From Lichenicoccus sp965277665 (lineage in GTDB: Bacteria; Pseudomonadota; Alphaproteobacteria; Acetobacterales; Acetobacteraceae): DNA of 64,000 bases. The notes beneath the pieces are model-generated. The model was not told the origin of the DNA. It saw only the letters and a program-made list of their open reading frames with translations, and did no database searches. The DNA lies in assembly GCF_965277665.1 (NCBI RefSeq), contig NZ_OZ255835.1:3968001-4032000 (forward strand), given 5' to 3'. Positions 34,287 to 42,915 of this stretch are shown one piece after another (position 1 is the first letter of the stretch; each line of letters begins with the position of its first letter). The translations under genes and the position numbers were made by a program.

Positions 34287-35231
34287 TTATCGCGACGCGC
34301 TCAGGAACTTGTCGACATTGCCTTTGGTCACGACATCGAGGCCGACCATGTTCACGGTTGCGACCTTCTCGCCCTTCTTCAGGGCCAGGAGGATCTCCAT
34401 GGCCTTCTGGCCCATTTCAAACGGGCGTTGGCCGACCAGCGTCTGCACGTATCCGTCCTTCAGCAGCTGGAGTTCCACGGGAAGCGTATCGGCCATCACC
34501 AGGGGAAACTTGCCGGCCTTGACGCGGTCCATGTTGGCATCGACAAACGCCTTGTAGGCCTTGGGCGCGAACAGCGCCCAGCCGCCAACCGGGATGATGG
34601 CGCCGATGTCGGGATTGGCGGTGGCAAAATCGGAAAGCTGCTGGTCCGCCAGGGCCGCGTCGTCATTGCAGAAGGAGGGCGAACCCTTCACCTCCTTCCA
34701 CCCGGCACCCTTCAAGACCTCATACAGCCCGGCGAGACGATCATTGAGGTTGGCAGCTGCAGGCCCCCCGGACTGGGTGGCAAAGCTGCTGGGCTGCGGG
34801 TGCAGCTTGATGAGCTGGCGGCCGAGTTCCCGGCCCATCTCCTTGTTGTCGGTGCCGACATAGGCCTGCCGTTCCGACTTAACGGCATCGGCATCGAACG
34901 TGATCACCGGGATGTTGGCGTCACGCGCCTGCTTGATCACGCGGATGACGGAGTCTGCGTCCGCGACCGAGACGGCGATCCCGTCGACCCCCTGGGTGAC
35001 GAAGTCCTGCATGATCTGGACTTCCGTGGCGGGTTCGTGCGTCGCCGGACCCTTGTAGATGCAGGTCACGTTGCCGAGCTTGGTGCTCTCCGCCATGCAC
35101 CCGTTGCGCGACAGGTCGAAATACGGGTTGTCCATGCCCTTCGGGATCAGGGCGAACTTGTAGGCGTCCGCGGCGTGCGCGGTCGCCATCATCGCGGTAA
35201 CGGCAACGGCTGCCAGAAGCATTGTTCTCAT
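34287..35231 (-). CDS. RbsB-like periplasmic sugar-binding protein
   Basis: A 314-residue periplasmic binding protein with signal peptide MRTMLLAAVAVTAMMATAHA. The RbsB fold is shown by FALIPKGMDNPYFDL near the N-terminus, DFVTQGVDGIAVSVADADSV, NIPVITFDADAV with the hinge Asp, and QRPFEMGQKAMEIL near the end. It is the third gene of a minus-strand ATPase-permease-binding-protein set. No catabolic gene accompanies it, so its sugar cannot be inferred beyond the CUT2 class (ribose, fructose, xylose, inositol and the like). Confidence 0.88.
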   Translation of the reverse strand: MRTMLLAAVAVTAMMATAHAADAYKFALIPKGMDNPYFDLSRNGCMAESTKLGNVTCIYKGPATHEPATEVQIMQDFVTQGVDGIAVSVADADSVIRVIKQARDANIPVITFDADAVKSERQAYVGTDNKEMGRELGRQLIKLHPQPSSFATQSGGPAAANLNDRLAGLYEVLKGAGWKEVKGSPSFCNDDAALADQQLSDFATANPDIGAIIPVGGWALFAPKAYKAFVDANMDRVKAGKFPLVMADTLPVELQLLKDGYVQTLVGQRPFEMGQKAMEILLALKKGEKVATVNMVGLDVVTKGNVDKFLSASR

Positions 35232-35282
35232 TTGGAAGTCTCCCAGTTCTTGATTACTTGATTCAGTCCAGGATCCGGGCCG

Positions 35283-36317
35283 CTACTCGGGTTGCCGCGT
35301 ACGGATCTTGTCCACCAGGACGGCCAGGATGATGATCGATCCCACGAAGGTCTGTTCCCAGTAGGTATCGGCGCCGAACAGCGCGAGCCCGTTGCGGATC
35401 ACCTCGATCAGGGCAGCGCCGAGGATCGCGCCCACCGGTCCGCCGACGCCGCCGGCCAGATCCGCGCCGCCGATCACCGAAGCGGCGATGATCTTGAGTT
35501 CGTAGCCGGTTGCAAGGTTGGCGGGGGCCGAGCCCAGCCAGCCGACAATCAGGATGCCGGACAACCCGGCGCTCAGGGCGCAAAGCACATAGACCGACAT
35601 CTTGACGCGCGCGACGGCCACGCCGGTCAGCTGTGCGGCACGCTCGTTGGCGCCCAGCACGAACACATAGCGTCCCCACCGGGTGTGGCGCAGCGCCACG
35701 CCCATGAGCACTGCCAGCACCAGGAGATAGACCACCGACACCGGGATGCCGAAGACCTTGCCGTCGGACAGGTTATAGAACGTGTCGACATACGGACCGG
35801 TCGGCGCCTGGCCGCGGCCCTGGGTGATCACGTAGGTGACACCGCGACAGATCGAGAGCATGCCCAGGGTCGTGACAAAGGGCGAGAGCCTGACCTTCGC
35901 GATCAGCAGGCCGTTGATGAGCCCGACCACGGCGGCGATCGCCATGCCGCCGGCCGCGGAGACGATCATCACCGCGTAGGGAATGCCGGCGAGCATTGTC
36001 GCCGACAGGACCTTCATCAGGATGGCGGTCATGACAGCCACCAGCCCCATGACCGAGCCGACCGAGAGATCGATCCCGCCGGTGATGATCACCAGGGTCG
36101 ATCCGAGCGCCACGATGCCGATATAGCTGAAGTTCTTCGAGGTATTGAGCAGGTTTCCGTAGGACAGGAAACGGTGCGTGAAGATCGCGACCAGTAAGGT
36201 GATGATGATGAACGCGATCCCGACATAGGCTGTCTGCGTCGCGAACGCGCCGCGGCGGTACCACCGCACGCTCCCGATATTGTCGAAGGTTACCGCTTGG
36301 CTGACACTCTCCGACAT
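35283..36317 (-). CDS. RbsC/FrcC-like sugar ABC transporter permease
   Basis: A 344-residue permease of the CUT2 class. GSTLVIITGGIDLSVGSVMGL is the RbsC landmark, followed by VRLSPFVTTLGMLSICRGVTYV and, near the C-terminus, VGAILGAALIEVIRNGLALF. About nine hydrophobic segments are visible. Its ATG (36317) overlaps the stop of the ATPase gene by four bases. It is a single permease, so it should work as a homodimer, unlike the paired permeases at 19991-22011. Confidence 0.92.
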   Translation of the reverse strand: MSESVSQAVTFDNIGSVRWYRRGAFATQTAYVGIAFIIITLLVAIFTHRFLSYGNLLNTSKNFSYIGIVALGSTLVIITGGIDLSVGSVMGLVAVMTAILMKVLSATMLAGIPYAVMIVSAAGGMAIAAVVGLINGLLIAKVRLSPFVTTLGMLSICRGVTYVITQGRGQAPTGPYVDTFYNLSDGKVFGIPVSVVYLLVLAVLMGVALRHTRWGRYVFVLGANERAAQLTGVAVARVKMSVYVLCALSAGLSGILIVGWLGSAPANLATGYELKIIAASVIGGADLAGGVGGPVGAILGAALIEVIRNGLALFGADTYWEQTFVGSIIILAVLVDKIRTRQPE

Positions 36318-37090
36318 CAGGCATATTCCTTGGCGCCGGTGATCAGTGCCGTGACCTCTTCCGGACTCGACTGCAGGATCGGCTTGTCGGCCCGCTTCTC
36401 GCCACGCCTCAGCACCACGACCCGGTCGCAGACCGAGAAGACGTCCGGCATGCGGTGCGAGATCAGCATGACGGCGATTTCGGAATCCCGGAGCCGGCGA
36501 ATGAGGTCGAGCACCTGGGCAACCTGCCGGACCGAGATCGCGGCCGTGGGTTCGTCCATCAGAACAAGCTTGGCATTTGCCAGCCGGGTGCGGGCGATGG
36601 CAACAGCCTGGCGTTGACCACCCGACATCTGCTTCACGAGATCGCGCGGGCGGGTCTCGGACTTCAGTTCCTCGAACAAGGCACGGGCCCGCGTGTTCAT
36701 CGCCCTGTGGTCCAGGAACGAGAACGGCCCGATCTTGCGTACCATTTCGCGGCCCAGGAACACGTTTGCGGCCGCGCTCACGTTATCGGCCAGTGCGAGG
36801 TCCTGATAGACGACCTCGATGCCGACCGACCGCGCATCGAGCGGCCTGTCGAAACGGTGCTCCTGCCCGTCGAAATGGATGGTTCCGTGGGTCGGGTGGA
36901 AATTGCCGGCTATAATCTTGACGAGAGTGGACTTTCCCGCGCCATTGTCGCCCATCAATCCGACGACATCGCCGGCTTTTATTGTCAGCGCGAAGTTGGA
37001 CAGCGCGCGTATTGCGCCGTAATCCTTGCTGATGTTGGTCAGTCTCAGGAGTTCGACTTGATCGGTCTGCACTTTGGGATCAACGTCCAT
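36317..37090 (-). CDS. Single-domain CUT2 ATPase, FrcA-like
   Basis: A 257-residue ATPase with one nucleotide-binding domain: Walker A GDNGAGKST (about residues 44-52), signature MSGGQRQAVAIARTRL, Walker B LVLMDEPTAAI and the switch histidine in VMLISHRMPDVF. Most CUT2 ATPases are double-domain like the one at 22008; single-domain forms such as FrcA of the fructose importer are about this length. ATG 37090 has GGAAAG close by; a GTG at 37111 is possible. It is the first gene of its operon. The 161-bp repeat element lies 30 bases upstream, so its promoter may be in or just before that element. Confidence 0.9.
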   Translation of the reverse strand: MDVDPKVQTDQVELLRLTNISKDYGAIRALSNFALTIKAGDVVGLMGDNGAGKSTLVKIIAGNFHPTHGTIHFDGQEHRFDRPLDARSVGIEVVYQDLALADNVSAAANVFLGREMVRKIGPFSFLDHRAMNTRARALFEELKSETRPRDLVKQMSGGQRQAVAIARTRLANAKLVLMDEPTAAISVRQVAQVLDLIRRLRDSEIAVMLISHRMPDVFSVCDRVVVLRRGEKRADKPILQSSPEEVTALITGAKEYA

Positions 37091-37120
37091 CCACTTTCCG
37101 TCCCGGTGCACTTCTTATTG

Positions 37121-37281
37121 GAGCCTGTTTCAAAACGCCTGCTACTGGCGATCCGACGCGCCTTTCTTGCGCTCCGCTGCTCACGGCCAGTAGGCCGCTG
37201 CGCTGCGGTGCTCGAAAAGTCGCGCCGGCCGCGGCTCTACGAGCCGCTCTCATCCAGCATCAGGCGTTTTGAAACAGGCTC
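37121..37281. mobile_element. 161-bp element with 21-bp perfect inverted ends (MITE-like)
   Basis: Positions 37121-37141 (beginning GAGCCTGTTTCAAAACGCC) are the exact reverse complement of 37261-37281. The interior has no coding capacity and holds several GC-rich inverted stretches. Flanks are TTATTG before and TTACTG after, a similar but not exact pair that could be a decayed target duplication. Size, terminal inverted repeats and lack of genes fit a miniature transposable element. A long-stem transcription terminator is the alternative. It lies in the upstream region of the FrcA-like operon and beside the integrated element. Confidence 0.6.
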
Positions 37282-37404
37282 TTACTGGTCAGCATAAAGC
37301 CAGGGGAACTCGCGTGGCAATACTGTCCATCGATAGTAAGGAGTGAAGGCGGGGTGCTACCCTTCGCGGCCGCGCACGCCATCCGGAGCGAGTGGCTCTG
37401 CCCT

Positions 37405-37429
37405 AATTCCACTGGCGGAGGGAGTGGGA
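37405..37429. repeat. attL: direct repeat of the tRNA-Ser 3' end
   Basis: These 25 bases are identical to 51075-51099. They contain the sequence TGGCGGAGGGAG, the complement of the tRNA acceptor stem with CCA. Identity stops at both sides (T against G before, C against T after), as expected for a duplicated attachment core. Confidence 0.9.
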
Positions 37430-37491
37430 CTGTCCATTCCGGCACCAAACAGACCGCAGAATGGCTCGAAACTGCCGTTGCACCCTCCCAA

Positions 37492-37530
37492 TGTGAGGGG
37501 TAGAACGTGAGGGGGCACGTGAGGGGCAGG
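37492..37530. promoter_or_regulatory. Triplet repeats, probable integrase arm sites (left end)
   Basis: Three head-to-tail units, TGTGAGGGGTAGA, ACGTGAGGGGGC and ACGTGAGGGGCAGG, lie between attL and the integrase start. A matching triplet in the same orientation is at 50982-51021 near attR. This is the arrangement of arm-type sites bound by the N-terminal domain of tyrosine integrases. The last unit overlaps the integrase ribosome site (AGGAG), so bound integrase could repress its own gene. Confidence 0.6.
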
Positions 37531-37540
37531 AGCCAGGCGG

Positions 37541-38863
37541 ATGGCGGACAGTCGTTATCTCGAACAGCGTCGTCAGGGTTGGTATTGCGTCGTAGAGATT
37601 CCCCCTAGCCTGCGCGCGGCGGTCGGCCGGAAGCGGCTGCGGAAGTCGCTGGGAACGCGAAGCCTGACCACGGCGCAGGCGAGGCGCTGGCCGGTGCTTG
37701 CGGCGCTGAAAGCCCAGATCGCCAATGCCAGTGCCGAGAAGGCCGGCGACCCGATTGTCAGCGAGGCGATGGCGTGGCGCGAGGCGATAGAGGCCGCCCG
37801 TCGCGGGGAAGAGCCGAAGGGGCTGGCGGACCACGAGGACCCGGAAGACTTCGTTCGGGACCTGATCAGCGAGCGTTCAGAACAACTCCGCGCCCTGGAC
37901 ACCGCAGCCGCAAAACTCTTCGATGGGCTGGCGACCGGCGCGGCGACCCCGCTGAGTCTTCACCTGGAGACCTGGTTGGCCGAGGGAGGACAGCACGGGG
38001 CGTTCAAAGAACGCACGAAGGGCGACCATCGGCGGGCCGTGAAGGAGCTGGGGGAGTGGCTCGCCAAAGCCCAGCTACCGGCGACGCTGGAGGCGGTGGA
38101 CCGGCGGGCGGCGGGACGGTTCATGTCTGAACACCTGCATCAGTCGGGCCGGGCCGCGAAGACCATCACCAAGATAGCTTCGAGCCTATCGACCTACTGG
38201 TGGTGGCTGCGGCGGAAAGCCCGCGTTCCTTTCGAGCGGCCAAATCCGTGGCTGGAGCAGGCACCCGCGAAGAGGGCGGGAGGAGGCGACGAGGAAAAGG
38301 AGCGGCCGTTCAAAGACGCCGAAGTTGTCGCCCTGCTGAACGGCTCTGCCACGCCAATCCTGCACGACTTCATGCGGGTCGCGGCCCTTAGCGGAATGCG
38401 GCGGGAAGAGATCGGCAGGCTGAAGGTGGCGGACTGCTGCGGCGGCATGTTCGTGATTCGGGCCGGCAAGACAGCGGCGTCGCGGCGGCGGGTGCCGATC
38501 CACTCGGTGCTGGCCGGCATCGTAGAGCGCAGGACGGCGGGGAAGTCTCCGGGAGACTACCTCTTCCACGATCTGACATCGAATCGTGCTGAGCGCACCG
38601 ATGCCCTGGGGAAGCAGTTTCAACGATACCGCGAGACGCTTGGTATCAAAGACGGAACCGGCCGACGGTCGCTCGTCAATTTTCACTCGTGGAGACGCTG
38701 GGCGGACACGGCGGCGATCAACGCCGGACAGCCCCCGCACGTGGTCTCGGTGGTCATGGGCCACATAGAGGGCCGGCAAGGCATGACGCTGGGCCGCTAC
38801 TGGGGGGGTCCCGACGACGCGGCGTTGCGGGGCGTAATCGAGTCGATCAGGCTGCCCGAGTAG
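37541..38863 (+). CDS. int: Tyrosine-recombinase integrase
   Basis: A 440-residue phage-type integrase that would catalyse insertion and excision at the tRNA-Ser site. The N-terminal part (RYLEQRRQGWYCVVEIPPSL and RKRLRKSLGT) is an arm-binding-type domain, a SAM-like core-binding domain follows (about 140-240), then the catalytic domain with Arg287 in LSGMRREEIG, HSWRR (His382, Arg385), GHIEG and nucleophile Tyr420 in GRYWGG. All catalytic residues are present, so it is probably active. AGGAG lies eight bases before the ATG. It is the first gene of the element and reads inward from attL. Confidence 0.93.
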   Translation: MADSRYLEQRRQGWYCVVEIPPSLRAAVGRKRLRKSLGTRSLTTAQARRWPVLAALKAQIANASAEKAGDPIVSEAMAWREAIEAARRGEEPKGLADHEDPEDFVRDLISERSEQLRALDTAAAKLFDGLATGAATPLSLHLETWLAEGGQHGAFKERTKGDHRRAVKELGEWLAKAQLPATLEAVDRRAAGRFMSEHLHQSGRAAKTITKIASSLSTYWWWLRRKARVPFERPNPWLEQAPAKRAGGGDEEKERPFKDAEVVALLNGSATPILHDFMRVAALSGMRREEIGRLKVADCCGGMFVIRAGKTAASRRRVPIHSVLAGIVERRTAGKSPGDYLFHDLTSNRAERTDALGKQFQRYRETLGIKDGTGRRSLVNFHSWRRWADTAAINAGQPPHVVSVVMGHIEGRQGMTLGRYWGGPDDAALRGVIESIRLPE

Positions 38864-38935
38864 CCGGTTCACGGTCCCTCCAACTCGCTCCTTCTTCCAA
38901 CAGCGCAGCGGCGGCACGGGACGCAGGAGCACGAC

Positions 38936-40189
38936 GTGCCGAAACTCTTGAGAACCCCCGCCGCACGGGCGAGGCGGCAGGCACCCCTCCTCAAGCTCCA
39001 CATCGAGGGCCTGCACCAGAGCGGCCATTACTCGGCGGATATTGCGACGGCCCTGACGGCTTGGCGCCTCTTCAACCCGTCCGGCGGTAGGCACTGGGAC
39101 ACCCACGAGGTCCGGCTCTGGCTTCGGCGCCGGCGGATGGTCCCAAACGAGGACTGGTTCGAGGCACACCAGATGAACGAAGCCCTCGACGTCCAGGCGG
39201 AGCGCCGAAGGGAGTCCGAGGAATATCAGCGCGAGCGCGACCGCGAGACGCTAATCAAGCAGAGGCAGCGGGTTGTGCGGCTGGGAGGCTGCTTAAATCG
39301 GGCCTTCGCCCGCTTGATCCTCAAGCGCCGGCAGAGGGTAGCGCGGGCTGAGCGGCGCCTTCGATTGGCGTTACGGGCCGTAAAGGTCTCCCAACTGCCC
39401 CTGCATGAGCGCGGCGAGCAACTCGCGAAGGCCGCCCGAGCGCGAGAGGGCCAGCAGCAACGTTCCGACGCCTACCTTCGACGACTCGGTCACGTCGTCC
39501 TGACCATGCGGCAGCTTCACTTCCTGGACGAGGCGATCATAGCCGAGCTGGACAAGATCGGTCTGCGGCCGGCAAGGGCGAAGGCTTGGACAAGGGCCAC
39601 GGTCGCCGGCATCGCGACATGCACGAAGCGGCGTCTGCAGGTTGCACCCGATTTCGTCTTGGACCTTGCCGGGTGGGCCCCGCCGTCAAAACCAGCCCGA
39701 CCTCCCCCTGAGCCTCTTCCTCCTGACAGCTTTGCGCGGGCGAGGGCGGCGGCGGCGCGCCACGCGGAGGAGATGCGGGCCTTCTGGGCCGAGCAGGAGC
39801 GCCAGCGCGAAGAGGCCGCCAGGGCGGCGCGCGCCGATTGGGAGAACCGCCAACGCGAGAAGGCTATTCGACGGCGGCAGAAGATAGAGGCTGGGCGAGC
39901 CGGCAAGAGTGACCGGCTGATTGCAGCCGGGATCGCTCGTTCTGCGAGAGGCAGTGCAGTCGCGTCCGAACAGGCCAGGGCGGCTAGGGCCGTCGCCTGG
40001 GCACTGGTTCGGCCTAGGCTGGAGGCGGGCGCGACGCTATCGGAGGTGGCGAGGGAGTTGAACGAGAACGGGGTGCCGCGACTGCGGGGCGGTTCTGGCT
40101 GGACGAAGGCGGCGGTGAGCCAGCTTATACGCGCCACTCAGGAGGGCAAGGAGGCCAGTGTGTCAGTTGTTGAGGCTACCGAGCAGTAG
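38936..40189 (+). CDS. Unknown protein with recombinase-like DNA-binding modules and coiled coil
   Basis: A 417-residue, strongly basic, Arg- and Ala-rich protein with long helical, probably coiled-coil middle (about residues 80-150 and 255-330). Near the N-terminus (IATALTAWRLFNPSGGRHWDTHEVRLWL) and again at the C-terminus (LSEVARELNENGVPRLRGG then WTKAAVSQLIRA) it carries a pattern seen in the DNA-binding domain of large serine recombinases. No catalytic serine domain is present. GTG 38936 has AGGAG seven bases upstream. It may be an accessory DNA-binding protein of the element. It is not recognised as any named family. Confidence 0.7.
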   Translation: MPKLLRTPAARARRQAPLLKLHIEGLHQSGHYSADIATALTAWRLFNPSGGRHWDTHEVRLWLRRRRMVPNEDWFEAHQMNEALDVQAERRRESEEYQRERDRETLIKQRQRVVRLGGCLNRAFARLILKRRQRVARAERRLRLALRAVKVSQLPLHERGEQLAKAARAREGQQQRSDAYLRRLGHVVLTMRQLHFLDEAIIAELDKIGLRPARAKAWTRATVAGIATCTKRRLQVAPDFVLDLAGWAPPSKPARPPPEPLPPDSFARARAAAARHAEEMRAFWAEQERQREEAARAARADWENRQREKAIRRRQKIEAGRAGKSDRLIAAGIARSARGSAVASEQARAARAVAWALVRPRLEAGATLSEVARELNENGVPRLRGGSGWTKAAVSQLIRATQEGKEASVSVVEATEQ

Positions 40190-40351
40190 CAGAGCCACAC
40201 CACCAGCATCCGACGGCCTGATTTGCGCGCCACCTAACAGGCCCGACAGCGGCTCCGTCGGGCGCCTGCAGTAGTTCGTGACGACAGAACCGTTCCGATA
40301 TAGATACGAACCGTTCAACCCGCCGCGTGGGGCGGAGGCGGAGCAAGTCCT

Positions 40352-40897
40352 ATGGCTCTTCTGGTTCGGCGTAGTCGGTCTCTGCTTGCCCTGCTGCTCG
40401 TGGCGGGCCTTCCCGGCTGCGCAAATCACCCCCTAGCCTGCGCCATGGGGATGATGGAGGACGACTGCCTGCCAGGAACAGCCGGATACCAGAAGGCGCA
40501 GGAAGTAGAGCAGGCGGACGAGGACAACTGCCAAGCGCAAGGGTTCACAGCCGGAACTACGGCCTTCCTGGATTGCCGGACGAACGAGGAAGATCAGCGG
40601 GCCGAACGCCGTCAGGCTGCGGCGGCATTCCTCTACCAGCAGGCGCAACAGACGGCTGCGCCTCCGCCGGCGCCTTTGTTCCAGCCCGCCCTACCCGCAC
40701 CACAGACAGTTCAGATGAACCAGCAAACGTTCGGCAACTCGTCGTATTATAACGGCACCGTCGGCGGTCAGATGTTGACGGGTAACTCGCAGACCTATGG
40801 CAACACGACCTACACGCACATGTATGGCCCTGGAGGTGCCGCAGCGACCTGCACCCGGCAAACCTTTGGCAACAACACGACGACGACGTGCCAGTGA
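40352..40897 (+). CDS. Putative lipoprotein
   Basis: A 181-residue exported protein. The N-terminus is a lipoprotein signal: basic MALLVRRSRS, hydrophobic LLALLLVAG, lipobox LPGC with the lipidated Cys near residue 23. A block with DNCQAQGFTAGTTAFLDCR resembles a common alphaproteobacterial lipoprotein pattern (two Cys around a G-x-x-x-G-T). The C-terminal third is rich in Asn, Thr and Gly (QTFGNSSYYNGTVGG, QTYGNTTYTHMYG), suggesting a repeated surface segment. GGAG lies eight bases before the ATG. Role in the element is unknown; it may be a host-modifying cargo gene. Confidence 0.7.
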   Translation: MALLVRRSRSLLALLLVAGLPGCANHPLACAMGMMEDDCLPGTAGYQKAQEVEQADEDNCQAQGFTAGTTAFLDCRTNEEDQRAERRQAAAAFLYQQAQQTAAPPPAPLFQPALPAPQTVQMNQQTFGNSSYYNGTVGGQMLTGNSQTYGNTTYTHMYGPGGAAATCTRQTFGNNTTTTCQ

Positions 40898-41238
40898 TCA
40901 AACAGGAGGCGGCTAGCTAGCCGGCCCTGGCGGTGTTGTAACAGGTCCCTGAGCGAGGCGTCGGGGGCCTGCTAACGACCCCGGACGGGGGGACCCCTAT
41001 CCCGTCCGCCGCTGCCGGCAGTTTTGCGGTGGTCTGCCTCGTCAAGAAAGCTCGGCTTTCAACTACGACAACAGCCGCGACTTCAACCCGGTTCTTTGAA
41101 CCAATTCTCTCAGGAGGGCCTACGGGGTCGAAAAGCATCTGGGTTAGATCGTGTGCGCGCCGCCGCGTTGCTGCGTCGTGATGCTGCGGTGCTGATGATG
41201 CGGTAGGTGATGGCTGCGCTCGGTGATGCGGTGGTCAG
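40898..41238. other. Gene-free stretch inside the element
   Basis: 341 bases without a credible gene, between the lipoprotein gene and a minus-strand small gene that converges on it. GGACGGG at 40983-40989 and CCCGTCC at 41001-41007 can form a seven-base-pair stem, a possible terminator for the lipoprotein transcript. Nothing else is recognised. Confidence 0.45.
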
Positions 41239-41490
41239 TCACGCTGTCGGGTCAGTGGTCGGCGGGTGCCTTGCCAGGTGGTAGCCGCTGCCCCGCAACT
41301 CGGCCGCCAGCAGGCGAGCAGCCACTGCGTCTAGCGCCCGTCTGGGACTCCCACGCTGCCGTTCCAGCGCCGCTGCAATGGCCGCGCACATTTCTTCGGT
41401 AGTCAGCAGCGCCGGAGGCCTGCCGTTGTGCAGAGGCTCCGGATTAGGCTTGGCGTGCGGCGGGATCGCCAAAGCTGAAGCACTCGTCAT
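41239..41490 (-). CDS. Small hypothetical protein of the element
   Basis: An 83-residue frame starting MTSASALAIPPHAKPNP, with a helical second half (LTTEEMCAAIAAALERQRGS and ALDAVAARLLAAEL). ATG 41490 has AAGG seven bases upstream. No family is recognised. A frame on the opposite strand covers part of the same region but has a poorer start, so this call rests on start context and plausible composition. Confidence 0.4.
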   Translation of the reverse strand: MTSASALAIPPHAKPNPEPLHNGRPPALLTTEEMCAAIAAALERQRGSPRRALDAVAARLLAAELRGSGYHLARHPPTTDPTA

Positions 41491-41586
41491 TCCACGCCTT
41501 ACCGCTAGGCCCATAGCCGAAGCAGTAGAACAGACCAGGAACATTGACAGCAACTGGCAGATGCTCGCGCGCGCGAATTGTTGAGC

Positions 41587-41653
41587 TTGTCTGCTTGCAA
41601 TAGGAACCGAACATGATTATCTCTGTCTGACGCAAGCGAACAAGCAGACAGAG
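41587..41653. promoter_or_regulatory. Candidate res/crossover site of the serine recombinase
   Basis: Just before the serine recombinase gene lie three related copies of a TGTCTG motif: TTGTCTGCTTG at 41587-41597, CTCTGTCTG at 41621-41629 and its exact inverse CAGACAGAG at 41645-41653. The pair at 41621 and 41645 forms a perfect nine-base inverted repeat. Resolvases typically bind such sites beside their own gene, and the right arm overlaps the gene's ribosome site, which would allow autorepression. Confidence 0.5.
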
Positions 41654-41659
41654 GTTGGT

Positions 41660-42316
41660 ATGGCGGTTTACGGTTACGCGCGGGTGAGCACCAGAGCCCA
41701 GGCAGAGGAAGGCGAGAGCCTCGACGTGCAGCAGCGACAGATCGCGGGCTATGCCCTAATGCACGGCCTCAGCCTGGACAGGATGTTCGTAGAGCGCGGG
41801 GTATCGGGCTCCGTCCCGCTGATTGACCGGCCGCAAGGTTCGGTTCTGCTTGCCGGCCTGAAGCAGGGCGACACCGTCATCACTGCCAAGCTCGACCGCA
41901 TGTTCCGCTCTGCGCTCGACGCTCTTGGTGTGCTGGGGGAGCTGAAGGCGCGGGGCGTCAGCCTGCACATGATCGACCTGGGCGGCGACGTGACGGGCAA
42001 TGGCATCAGCAAACTAGTCTTTACGATCCTGTCTGCGGTAGCTGAAGCCGAACGGGATCGGATCAGGGAGCGTGTGTCGCAGGTGAAGGAGGACCAGCGC
42101 GGCAGGGGTCGGTATCTCGGGGGGAAGGTCCCGTTCGGCTTCATGGTCGGGGAGGACGGGTCGCTAGTCCCCGTGGTCGGACAGCAGGCCGTAATCTGCA
42201 AGGCGATGGCGCTGCGAGCCGACGGGCACCCGCTAAGGGCTATCCAAGCCACCTTGGCGGCAGATGGTCACAAGTTGTCCCTGGACGCGCTTCAGAGGGT
42301 CGTTAAGGGCGCCTGA
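41660..42316 (+). CDS. Serine recombinase (resolvase/invertase family)
   Basis: A 218-residue site-specific recombinase. The catalytic domain is complete: YGYARVSTRAQ with nucleophile Ser10, LDVQQRQIAGYA, KLDRMFRSALDALGVLGEL and the long E-helix region AVAEAERDRIRERVSQV. The C-terminus (about 150-218) has GGKVPFGFMVGEDG and a short recombinase-type segment (MALRADGHPLRAIQATLAADGHKLS) in place of the classical resolvase helix-turn-helix. AGAGG lies five bases before the ATG, inside the inverted repeat noted upstream. Having this together with a tyrosine integrase suggests a second job such as resolution, inversion or dimer control of the element. Confidence 0.9.
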   Translation: MAVYGYARVSTRAQAEEGESLDVQQRQIAGYALMHGLSLDRMFVERGVSGSVPLIDRPQGSVLLAGLKQGDTVITAKLDRMFRSALDALGVLGELKARGVSLHMIDLGGDVTGNGISKLVFTILSAVAEAERDRIRERVSQVKEDQRGRGRYLGGKVPFGFMVGEDGSLVPVVGQQAVICKAMALRADGHPLRAIQATLAADGHKLSLDALQRVVKGA

Positions 42317-42503
42317 AAAGCCTGCGAAGAACTTGGAAATCTCCGCCGCGCCATCCGCTGCTGGCAGGCTCAAAATTCGATGCCACTCACCGCTGAAATT
42401 ACGTTGACGAGGCTATGACCTTGTACAATAACGCTCCTGCCGATGCGCAGTCAGAACGAATTGGCAGCAGCACTGTCACCATTTTAGCCAAGGCAGGAAA
42501 TCC

Positions 42504-42863
42504 ATGAAGGACTCGAATAACGTCGGCACGTTGACCGCCGCAGACATTGAGACAGCCCAACAAGAGCTTGCAGACCTCATCCGCAGAGGGTGGTTCACCA
42601 TCAGCACTGTTGTTGATCACAACGGACCAGGAACCGCCGGCGAGTATCGGTATCTAGCGATAGAGCAGGTCGCCGGCCCCGCCTTCGGCATCTCCTTCCT
42701 ACTCGGCAGGAACCGCGACGGCAGTTACAGCTCCGAGCACGTCCAGAGCTATGACGCGGACCCTGTCGAGCTGCCAAAAGTAGCGACGGCAAAGGCTGCC
42801 GCTCAGCAAATCATCGATCTGGTATCTGGCAAGCTGGAGGACTGGGGCCTACGGGCGGCGTGA
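42504..42863 (+). CDS. Hypothetical protein of the element
   Basis: A 119-residue soluble protein starting MKDSNNVGTLTAADIETAQQELADL. No signal peptide or membrane segment is seen and no family is recognised. The middle (GEYRYLAIEQVAGPAFGISFLLGRNRDG) looks like a small alpha/beta domain. CAGGA lies seven bases before the ATG and a good hairpin terminator follows the stop, so it is probably a true single-gene transcript unit. Confidence 0.6.
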   Translation: MKDSNNVGTLTAADIETAQQELADLIRRGWFTISTVVDHNGPGTAGEYRYLAIEQVAGPAFGISFLLGRNRDGSYSSEHVQSYDADPVELPKVATAKAAAQQIIDLVSGKLEDWGLRAA

Positions 42864-42885
42864 CCGTGCCGCGCCGTCGCCAGAA

Positions 42886-42915
42886 CTACCGACCTGTGTA
42901 TCAGCGGGTCGGTAG
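42886..42915 (+). terminator. Hairpin terminator after the 119-residue gene
   Basis: CTACCGACC (42886-42894) and GGTCGGTAG (42907-42915) form a perfect nine-base-pair stem with a 12-base loop, 23 bases after the stop codon. No T-run follows. Confidence 0.55.

Noticed and set aside
37405..37429. Second tRNA-Ser gene at the left repeat
   Set aside because: Only the 3' acceptor part is present; after 37429 the sequence diverges, so it is the attachment duplicate and not a tRNA.
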